A stretch of 37,191 nt of DNA from assembly GCA_900542265.1 (NCBI GenBank), contig UQML01000019.1, positions 1-37,191 on the forward strand. The letters run 5' to 3'. Shown piece by piece: positions 30,226 through 37,191 of the stretch (positions are counted from its first letter, which is position 1; each line of letters opens with the position of its first letter). Both the position numbers and the translations under genes were made by a program. Under the pieces are notes generated by a model that had not been told where the DNA came from, did no database searches, and saw nothing but the letters and a program-made list of their open reading frames with translations. This stretch comes from an uncultured Eggerthella sp. GTDB lineage: Bacteria > Actinomycetota > Coriobacteriia > Coriobacteriales > Eggerthellaceae.

Positions 30226-33200
30226 ATGCAATCAAGTCAGAGTTTAAACAAGAAACAGGGATTTGCAGCATATCTTCGAAAATGTTTTATTGTTGCGATG
30301 AGTGTCATATTGGCAGTGTCGATGATGCCTGTAGGAGGCATTGAAGCAATTGCTGCCCCGTCTGACCAAATACAAGCTGGACAGACGGCTTCAAATAGCT
30401 CATCAAATAGTAGTTCAACGGATCAAAGCCTCGCGGGTTCTTCCGAGGGTGGCAAACTATCTCAACCAGCCCAGTCTGGTAATCAAGGAGCTCAAGGGAA
30501 TCAAGACCGTGAGAACCAAAATAATTCTGGCGATGGGCTAGCTACAACCAACAATTCAGGTGATTCTAACAACAACTCCCCAAACGCTTTGGGCAATAAC
30601 GCCATTGATGACTCATCTGGCCAAACGGCAGCAGCCTTAGACGATGAGACGGCAATTATGCCTTTGAGCATTCCTCAAGGAGAGCTTAATGCGGCTATTG
30701 CTAACAATACCGTTGAAGGGCTTGATCCAGTAGGCGCTACCGTCAATCTGTTTGATTACACCGTTATGAGTGTTGATGGGAGTGATACGTACCAATACAC
30801 CGTGGGCAACTGGAACAACATGATTACGAGCGGCATCAACGCTAATCATGCCTTGTTGTTTGGTAACCTTACGAGTGGCGGAGTTGATGGGGTTGATAAT
30901 GCTGCGGGTGGCTGGTGGAATCAGGGTGGTAGTTCCCCTACGCAAAACATTGTCGCCTCTACGCTCAATGATGCAGGCTATCCTGTATTAAATGTGCCAA
31001 TTTCTGAGGCCTCAGCACTCACTGGTCGCAACGGCAATGAATCCCTTGCTTATCTTTTCAATCCCAGCGCAACAGTGGATACAGCGGTGCGCACTTCTTA
31101 TACTGACGTCAAAGGGCTTTTCCAGCTTGATCAAGATACGGGTAATTACTACTACGACAGCACGAAAAACTTTGCTGAGGCGGATGCTGATCAAGCAGAG
31201 CGGAAGTTCCTGCTTTGGGATACTTCTGCCATGCGTCATTCTAGTGCAGAAGGCGCAGAGCATGGTTATTTCTTTCCCTTCAATTCGGGAGAGCAAGTAT
31301 TTAATTATGACGCCACAACGCATGAAGTGACGGATGCAGGGGTTGTTTCAAATGCTGCAGTTGCCAACCACTATTTTGGCATGACCTTGTCTGTTCCTTT
31401 TCGCCAGCCAGTTGATGGCAAGACATCTGCAACAGAGCCCATGAAGTTCTCCTTTACCGGAGACGATGACGTGTGGGTCTTTATTGATGATGTTCTCGTA
31501 GCAGATTTAGGCGGCATGCATGGAGCTTTAAATCTTGATATTAATTTTGCAACGGGTGATGTTACCGTAAACGGACAAACTCACACACTCAAAAGTTCCT
31601 TTGAAGCAGCAGGACGCGGTGATCAATTTACTTCAGGCTTTAATGAGAATACTTTTGCTTCTAACTCTGCTCATACGTTGAAGATGTTTTATCTTGAGCG
31701 CGGTGGCTGGGCATCAAACCTTGCCCTTTCCTTTAACTTGCAGCCCCAATTATTCCAGCAGATCCGCAAGGTAGACCAGGATGGCAATCCTGTTCAAGGT
31801 GCAACCTTTGATTTATATGAAACGGGTGCTGACTATCAGGTTGCAGCAGACGCATCGGCAGTATTAAGAGGAATTGAAACTGATGCAAACGGATATGCTC
31901 GTTTCGCCTTAGATAACGGAGAGCCGTTCAATTTCTCTGATCGCTATAACGCCACTACCCAAACAGGCCATTACTATGTTTTACGTGAAACGCGAGCACC
32001 TGACGGATACAAAAGCTTGCCAACTGATTTGCAACTTGAATTCTTGCCGGACACCACAATGCTGCGCGTGGCCAACCGCTATGATGCAGGCGCGTTTGCA
32101 AGCTTTAACTCCTACATTACTGGCGTTACTGGTAATACTCATTACGGCCAGATGAGTTCAGGTGGTGGTCTCGCATCGGCTATTCCCGGTCTTCCTCCCG
32201 TGAGTGAAGACACGCAAAAGAACGGTCTTGTGGTTGCAATTCCTATGTTAAAGCATAGCGTCAATGGCCAAACGACATGGAATCCGCTTTATGGCGACAC
32301 GTTGAACGTGCTGCAAGAAGTTAAATACACCGCTGGCGATCTCGATTCAGCTGATACACGCAATGCGGTTCGCGGAGCAGCGCTCGAAGCAGCGTTGCGT
32401 CAAGCTGCTGGCTCGGTTGATGAGTCGCTCAATGGCTGGTATTTGGAATGGAATAATGCTGAAAAGCGTTTGACCGGCACGCTTGAGAGTCTGCCGGGAC
32501 GACCTGATAGATACTTAAGTCAAAATGGTGGCGATGCAAGCAAGTCAGATATGCGCATGATGTATTGCTTGATTGAGCCCGCTGCGCTTGCGCAAGCTCT
32601 TAGCATTTCGGAGGCAGAAGTTGCCGCCCTTACTGCTGAGCAACGCTATCAGCAACTGGGTGCTGCTATGAATGCTGCTATCAATCAAGGTGGCGATGCG
32701 GTTCAAGCCCTCTTAAACACTATTGGTTATACGGGCACAACGCCTGCTAATCGCGGCATTAATGTACTTGACATCAGCTCGTTTGCACGCACGTTCCGTT
32801 CGGTAATTTATATCCCTAACGAGCAACGTGAGTTGCGTGTATGGAAAGTTGACGCTGATGGCAACCGTCTTGATGGATGCGTGTTTGGCTTGTTCTCAAC
32901 GGAGACTGCTGCTCGAGCAGCAACAGGTGCTACCGTATCGAATAATGTTGTAACTGCAATAACTCAAGCGGATGGTTCTTCAGTAACACCCGGAACAGGC
33001 GCGGTTGTGGGGGCAGGTGTAACAGGCCTTCCTCAATCAGGCAGCATTGGATCGAGTACGGCAGATAACCAACATGGAACGCTTGTGTTTGCTCCTTACG
33101 TCTCGAACGCTGCCGGCACTGCGCAAACCAAGTGGCTCGAGTCTGATGGATCTGATCCAACAGGCAAGATGATGTACCTTAAAGAAGTATCAGCACCAGA

Positions 33201-36200
33201 AGGCTATGCTGTTAACCCTACCGTAATCCCGGTGGTTATTGGTAAGTACGGCATTTATGCTGATGCTGGTCAAGCTGACGATGGAGTGCAGGTGCTTGCT
33301 GGCGTGGGTAAATTGAACGCCACCATGCGCAAGTATGCCGCATCGCCTGATGTAAATCTCACTCTGCGCTACATTACCGCAACAGCACAACGCCAAGCAT
33401 CTCATGGCGATACCCTTAATTTTGATGAATTTAATAGCAAATGGGAAAACACGAGCCGTACCATGAATCTTGAGTACGGCCAGAACGCACTTGTTGACTA
33501 CGGTTCAGCAGAAGGATTTTCTTCTGAACAAATTGCGCAAGGTATTGGCTATCCCGATGCATATGGCAATCTGCGTCCCCTCTTTGTAACGGATGAAGGT
33601 TACATCCGTACGGCAGTAAAGCAGAACACGACGCTCATGGAGCAACAGTGTAGGGATGGTGGAGCTTATGTCGGTACTGAAGCGGATCCGCTAACCCAAG
33701 ATCTCACAGGACTCTTTATGATCCGCAACACGGTACGTGTTCAAGATCAGTCGGTACCTGAACTTTTGGTAACCAACCGCGTGGTTACTGAAAGTAATGA
33801 AATCAAAGCACCTGACGCATCGTTTTCTTTTGCGATCACAGCAACCGGGAAAACTGATGGTGTTATTACCGCGCGTGTGATGGAATATAACAATACGCGA
33901 TGGGTTCCTACAGGAGCAACCATACCAGTGCGCTTTACGAGTGGTACCGCAACCATCTCTCTCAAACATGGACAAGGTCTTTCTATCCCAGGCTTACCAG
34001 AAAATGCTCAGGTGAGTGTTGTGGAATCGGACACGCTCAGCGGAGTTTCAGCTGATCCAACCGATCCATCGGGAACCAATAATAAGCTGATGAGCCAAGC
34101 TGAATGGGATGCCAAAAAGACCAAAGGATTTGCGTTCCGCGATGTTGCCCTTAATCAAGCCACCCCATCGGCACCTGCTAATCGTACCCAAAGCGTAACG
34201 CATAACAGCGCGAGCGCTACGACAACCATCACCTGGAACGATGGTACGGCAGGAGCAGCTGACCAATCCTACAACGCAACGGCAATCCATTTTGTTAATC
34301 AATATCGTATCGTGCAGCCGTATACCTCACGTGTTGAAATAACTAAGACACTCCAAAATCGTCCGTTTGCTGCAAGCGATGAGTTTGTTTTCGCACTCAC
34401 GCCCGCTCCGTTCTCCAATCCTAACGGCACGGTTCCTATGCCTGCGGGCGCAACAGCGGATGACAAGGAAGCATTAACCTATGTCAAACACTGGAAGCCA
34501 ACGACTGAAGATATCAATGCGGCTGGCACAACAATCAATGGCACTACAAGCTATTCTGCCCACTTCCCTATTATTGCGGGAACGGCAGGCAATCCTGATC
34601 CCAACGATGTCACTATCTTCACTGAGCCTGGTACATACACGTATCTGGTGACCGAGGTACGCCCATCGCAAGGTTCATCTATTGCAGGTATCTCGTATGA
34701 TCCATCGGTCTATGCAATCACGATTGAGGTTACTCCCCATACGGAAAATGGCGTGACAATCGGTTTTGATATTGAGCCTATCCAGGTTCGCAAGTCTGCC
34801 GGTCCATCTAATGATGAGAATGCTTATGCGCAAATTTGGGCTAAGTCAGATACGTCAAACGTGGATGAGGCTTATGATGCGACCAACTTTGTTAACACCT
34901 ATAACGAGAATGTAGTTGACCCTGTTATCCGTGGTTACAAGAATCTCTTTGGTCATGAAGGGACTGACGCAGAGGGAAATCTTCAAGCCAACTTTGAGTT
35001 TGTGCTTGAGCCTCTGGGTGCCTATCAGGTTCCTGACGCAACGGTTAAAGATCAGCTTGGTGATGGGACCACGCTCACACCCGATCAAATCGCTGCGCAA
35101 CTCGCAGGTTATACCTATGAGACTTATGCTCCAGGAACGTCTGCGACAGATAGCATGGCAGCGCGTCAGCCTATGCCGGGCAATACTACCGCTTCTGCTA
35201 CTCAAAGCGTGACGACCAAGGCTGACTCAGAGGGTCAAGTTCAATTTGAGAGTTTGCACTTTGATAAAGATCAGCTTGGTTTTACGGGCGATGCAGCCGA
35301 TGCAGCCAGTGAACTTGGCGTAGTATTCAAGTATCAGGTTCGCGAGGTGCAGCCTACCCAGGACGGCACTTTTGATGGCACACCTCTTGAGGGAGCTACC
35401 AAGATTGATACCGACAATGATGGCACACCGGATGCTTGGAACTACCAGGGCACTACGTATGATCCATCGGTTCGTACCATGTATTACTACGCTCACGTTG
35501 ACGAGCTTACGCCAGACCCTGCTAATCCGAGCGCAGCAACTGGTACGGTAATTCACGTGTTGCGTTATGGCCAAACACCCTTCTCGGGTATCACCGATGC
35601 GGGTACTCCTGCTCCTGGTCAGCGTTTTACTAATACCTATGCTGCCACAGGTACTTTCACACTTGAAGCCGAGAAGATTCTGAATGGTGTTGACGATGAG
35701 GGCAATCCGTCCCCATCGCAAGAATTCAAGCCGGGAGATCATTTCGAGTTTGTTGTCACTAAATCTGATGGCGCTCCTGATTTGCTTGATGTGCAGGGCA
35801 ATCCTGTTTCGCGCGTAGTGATCGAGCCAACTAGTGGTAAAAGCTATCAGTTTGCGTTAGGCACAGCTTCCTTTACGCAGGCTGATATTGGTAAGACTTA
35901 TACCTATGCAGTACAAGAAACCGTCTATGGGCAAGCAGGCATGAGTTATGATTCTGCTGTGCGCGTGATTGACGTTACTGTTTCCGATCAAGGAGACGGA
36001 ACGCTTGCAACTACCGCGACCATGCGAGTTGGTAATAATGAGCCTGTGCCGCTGACCAACCCTGCCAAGATTGCTTGGACCAATACCTATAATCCACTGC
36101 TTATGTCAGTGGGAGATTTGGAGATCGCTAAGAAGGTTGTGGTCAATCCCAACAACCAGCAGCCTCTTACCGCTGACTATCACTTTACTGTTTACCTGAC

Positions 36201-37044
36201 TGATCAAGCGGGTAACTCACTTGAAGGTGATTACGTCTATGGCTTGGGGGGAGCTTCAGCCAACGCAGGTACGGTAAAAGGCGGTAAGGCAGAGTTTAGC
36301 TTGAAAGATGGTCAGAGCATGATCATCAAGAACTTGCCGCAAGGCACACAGTATACTGTTGAAGAAGCTGAAGCAAACCAGAATTGCACAACCACGTTTG
36401 AAAATGTGAGCGGCTCAGCTGATGGCACCTCTGCATCAGGTACCCGTATGCTTGTAACCAACGATTTCACCTCTGCTCCGCCGGAGGAATTCATTGAATT
36501 CGACCCTGACGGCGGTACCGGATCAGTTGCGCTTACCAAGACGGTAGCGGGCGATCAAGGTCAGACGGATCGTACCTTCACTTTCCAGGTTCGCTTGACC
36601 AACGCTGATGGCACAGCGATCAACGGTTGGCTTAACTACTCGCGTGACGGTAAGGTGGTCGCAGGCCAGCTTGAGAACGGTGCGCTCGATATTCCAGTCG
36701 CGCACGGCCAGACTGTCGTCATTGGTGCCATTCCGGTAGGCGCGCATTACACCGTGACTGAGGTCGAGGCTAATCAAGATGGCTACACCACTACAGTGCG
36801 CGGTGCCCAGTCCGCTGCTGACCGGGGTGTTGTCACAGAAAATACGCGTTCAAATGCCCAGTTTGTGAATACTAAAGGCAATGTCGATGGGACAGGCTCA
36901 ACTAACAACTCTGCCAAGACAGGAGATACTACCCCTTGGATCCCCATCGCAAGCATTGCTGTCGCGGCGGTTATGGTACTCGTTGCCACACGCGTGATGC
37001 GTAACCGTGCAATGCAAAGAGGCGGGATGCATGCTCGTCGCTAG
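30226..37044 (+). CDS. Large sortase-type surface adhesin with fibro-slime, Cna-B/SpaA and pilin isopeptide domains
   Basis: A 2272-residue secreted surface protein, probably cell-wall anchored and adhesive. The ATG at 30226 has GAAGGGGAG six bases upstream; GTG 30202 and ATG 30205 are alternatives. A long signal peptide (LRKCFIVAMSVILAVSMMPVGG) ends near residue 44. Residues ~45-145 are a Ser/Asn/Gln-rich linker. Around 250-505 lies a fibro-slime domain, core GDDDVWVFIDDVLVADLGGMHG near 411. Cna-B/SpaA modules start near 508 (ending APDGYK) and 870 (ending SAPEGYA). From ~1368 three FctA/Spy0128-type modules follow, with Lys (ITKTL, GYKNL, EAEKIL) and Glu (TEVRPSQ, REVQPTQ, QETVYGQ) positioned for isopeptide bonds. 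Two further Ig-like repeats (1961-2081, 2099-2218) precede the C-terminal signal: SAKTGD at 2229-2234, one hydrophobic helix, and a basic tail. SAKTG replaces the usual LPxTG. No sortase gene is nearby. Confidence 0.88.
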   Translation: MQSSQSLNKKQGFAAYLRKCFIVAMSVILAVSMMPVGGIEAIAAPSDQIQAGQTASNSSSNSSSTDQSLAGSSEGGKLSQPAQSGNQGAQGNQDRENQNNSGDGLATTNNSGDSNNNSPNALGNNAIDDSSGQTAAALDDETAIMPLSIPQGELNAAIANNTVEGLDPVGATVNLFDYTVMSVDGSDTYQYTVGNWNNMITSGINANHALLFGNLTSGGVDGVDNAAGGWWNQGGSSPTQNIVASTLNDAGYPVLNVPISEASALTGRNGNESLAYLFNPSATVDTAVRTSYTDVKGLFQLDQDTGNYYYDSTKNFAEADADQAERKFLLWDTSAMRHSSAEGAEHGYFFPFNSGEQVFNYDATTHEVTDAGVVSNAAVANHYFGMTLSVPFRQPVDGKTSATEPMKFSFTGDDDVWVFIDDVLVADLGGMHGALNLDINFATGDVTVNGQTHTLKSSFEAAGRGDQFTSGFNENTFASNSAHTLKMFYLERGGWASNLALSFNLQPQLFQQIRKVDQDGNPVQGATFDLYETGADYQVAADASAVLRGIETDANGYARFALDNGEPFNFSDRYNATTQTGHYYVLRETRAPDGYKSLPTDLQLEFLPDTTMLRVANRYDAGAFASFNSYITGVTGNTHYGQMSSGGGLASAIPGLPPVSEDTQKNGLVVAIPMLKHSVNGQTTWNPLYGDTLNVLQEVKYTAGDLDSADTRNAVRGAALEAALRQAAGSVDESLNGWYLEWNNAEKRLTGTLESLPGRPDRYLSQNGGDASKSDMRMMYCLIEPAALAQALSISEAEVAALTAEQRYQQLGAAMNAAINQGGDAVQALLNTIGYTGTTPANRGINVLDISSFARTFRSVIYIPNEQRELRVWKVDADGNRLDGCVFGLFSTETAARAATGATVSNNVVTAITQADGSSVTPGTGAVVGAGVTGLPQSGSIGSSTADNQHGTLVFAPYVSNAAGTAQTKWLESDGSDPTGKMMYLKEVSAPEGYAVNPTVIPVVIGKYGIYADAGQADDGVQVLAGVGKLNATMRKYAASPDVNLTLRYITATAQRQASHGDTLNFDEFNSKWENTSRTMNLEYGQNALVDYGSAEGFSSEQIAQGIGYPDAYGNLRPLFVTDEGYIRTAVKQNTTLMEQQCRDGGAYVGTEADPLTQDLTGLFMIRNTVRVQDQSVPELLVTNRVVTESNEIKAPDASFSFAITATGKTDGVITARVMEYNNTRWVPTGATIPVRFTSGTATISLKHGQGLSIPGLPENAQVSVVESDTLSGVSADPTDPSGTNNKLMSQAEWDAKKTKGFAFRDVALNQATPSAPANRTQSVTHNSASATTTITWNDGTAGAADQSYNATAIHFVNQYRIVQPYTSRVEITKTLQNRPFAASDEFVFALTPAPFSNPNGTVPMPAGATADDKEALTYVKHWKPTTEDINAAGTTINGTTSYSAHFPIIAGTAGNPDPNDVTIFTEPGTYTYLVTEVRPSQGSSIAGISYDPSVYAITIEVTPHTENGVTIGFDIEPIQVRKSAGPSNDENAYAQIWAKSDTSNVDEAYDATNFVNTYNENVVDPVIRGYKNLFGHEGTDAEGNLQANFEFVLEPLGAYQVPDATVKDQLGDGTTLTPDQIAAQLAGYTYETYAPGTSATDSMAARQPMPGNTTASATQSVTTKADSEGQVQFESLHFDKDQLGFTGDAADAASELGVVFKYQVREVQPTQDGTFDGTPLEGATKIDTDNDGTPDAWNYQGTTYDPSVRTMYYYAHVDELTPDPANPSAATGTVIHVLRYGQTPFSGITDAGTPAPGQRFTNTYAATGTFTLEAEKILNGVDDEGNPSPSQEFKPGDHFEFVVTKSDGAPDLLDVQGNPVSRVVIEPTSGKSYQFALGTASFTQADIGKTYTYAVQETVYGQAGMSYDSAVRVIDVTVSDQGDGTLATTATMRVGNNEPVPLTNPAKIAWTNTYNPLLMSVGDLEIAKKVVVNPNNQQPLTADYHFTVYLTDQAGNSLEGDYVYGLGGASANAGTVKGGKAEFSLKDGQSMIIKNLPQGTQYTVEEAEANQNCTTTFENVSGSADGTSASGTRMLVTNDFTSAPPEEFIEFDPDGGTGSVALTKTVAGDQGQTDRTFTFQVRLTNADGTAINGWLNYSRDGKVVAGQLENGALDIPVAHGQTVVIGAIPVGAHYTVTEVEANQDGYTTTVRGAQSAADRGVVTENTRSNAQFVNTKGNVDGTGSTNNSAKTGDTTPWIPIASIAVAAVMVLVATRVMRNRAMQRGGMHARR

Positions 37045-37096
37045 CATTCAGGATCACTAAGCATCACTAAACGCGTGATTATTCATGAGTGTTTAT

Positions 37097-37124
37097 GAGC
37101 TCCAAGCAATTGGGGCTCTTTTTT
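37097..37124 (+). terminator. Terminator after the adhesin gene
   Basis: GAGCTCCAA (37097-37105) pairs with TTGGGGCTC (37110-37118), nine pairs with one G-U and a 4-nt loop, followed by six T. The remaining 67 bp to the end of the window hold no recognisable gene. Confidence 0.92.
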
Positions 37125-37191
37125 GATTTTCGAGGAATTTCAGGGAAGGCCAATGTACCTCGCAGTCATTTTTCATAAAAATGAAATATTT

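Overview
The window is one end of an assembled contig from a low-to-moderate GC actinobacterium. The best guess is an Atopobiaceae/Coriobacteriia relative such as Atopobium or Lancefieldella. This is inferred from the actinobacterial-style ribosomal proteins (zinc-type S14), a CBS-type family II pyrophosphatase, a four-subunit pyruvate:ferredoxin oxidoreductase and a very large Cna-B/fibro-slime surface protein. No rRNA was available to test it. The first 48 bases are not biological: they are an Illumina Nextera i7 adapter (end of the P7 sequence, 8-nt index, read-2 primer with the transposon mosaic end). The first gene is therefore cut by the contig edge, not by evolution.

Layout. (1) 49-2400: 3' part of a Mn-dependent CBS pyrophosphatase, a 500-bp spacer with a terminator and a 12-G homopolymer, then an orphan LytTR response regulator. 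(2) 2410-4666, minus strand: a panB-panC-panD pantothenate operon with a promoter and dyad operator upstream, and ACTAGT-type tandem repeats at the panB/panC junction. (3) 4980-10127: str operon joined to the first part of the S10 operon (rpsL-rpsG-fusA-rpsJ-rplC-rplD-rplW), with no tuf, closed by a strong terminator. (4) 10186-14036: three metabolic genes that split the S10 operon: nudC (+), then sstT and a flavodiiron protein (-). (5) 14226-23980: a new promoter and leader, then rplB-rpsS-rplV-rpsC-rplP-rpmC-rpsQ-rplN-rplX-rplE-rpsN-rpsH-rplF-rplR-rpsE-rpmD-rplO-secY-adk and a terminator. The map/infA/alpha-operon genes that often follow are absent. (6) 24073-26262: an unrecognised multi-pass membrane protein. 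(7) 26390-29460: porCDAB, a pyruvate (2-oxoacid):ferredoxin oxidoreductase, and a terminator. (8) 29531-30225: gene-poor DNA with degenerate 28-bp repeats at an exact 61-bp period plus one inverted copy. (9) 30226-37044: a 2272-residue surface protein with signal peptide, fibro-slime domain, Cna-B/SpaA and pilin-type isopeptide domains, and an unusual C-terminal sorting signal.

How the parts fit. Most of the window is core translation machinery with secY and adk. Its control appears RNA-based: long intercistronic gaps carry hairpins at the positions where E. coli S7 (rpsL-rpsG) and S8 (rplX-rplE) regulate. The two ribosomal transcription units (upstream of rpsL and of rplB) share an identical 22-bp leader element plus a downstream GGCGGTGAT box, although they lie 9.3 kb apart. 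PorCDAB, the flavodiiron protein and the pyrophosphatase fit an anaerobic fermentative life; the adhesin suggests a host-associated one.

The strongest candidates for undescribed biology are the shared ribosomal leader element, the 61-bp-period repeat cluster upstream of the adhesin, and the poly-G tract upstream of the LytTR regulator.
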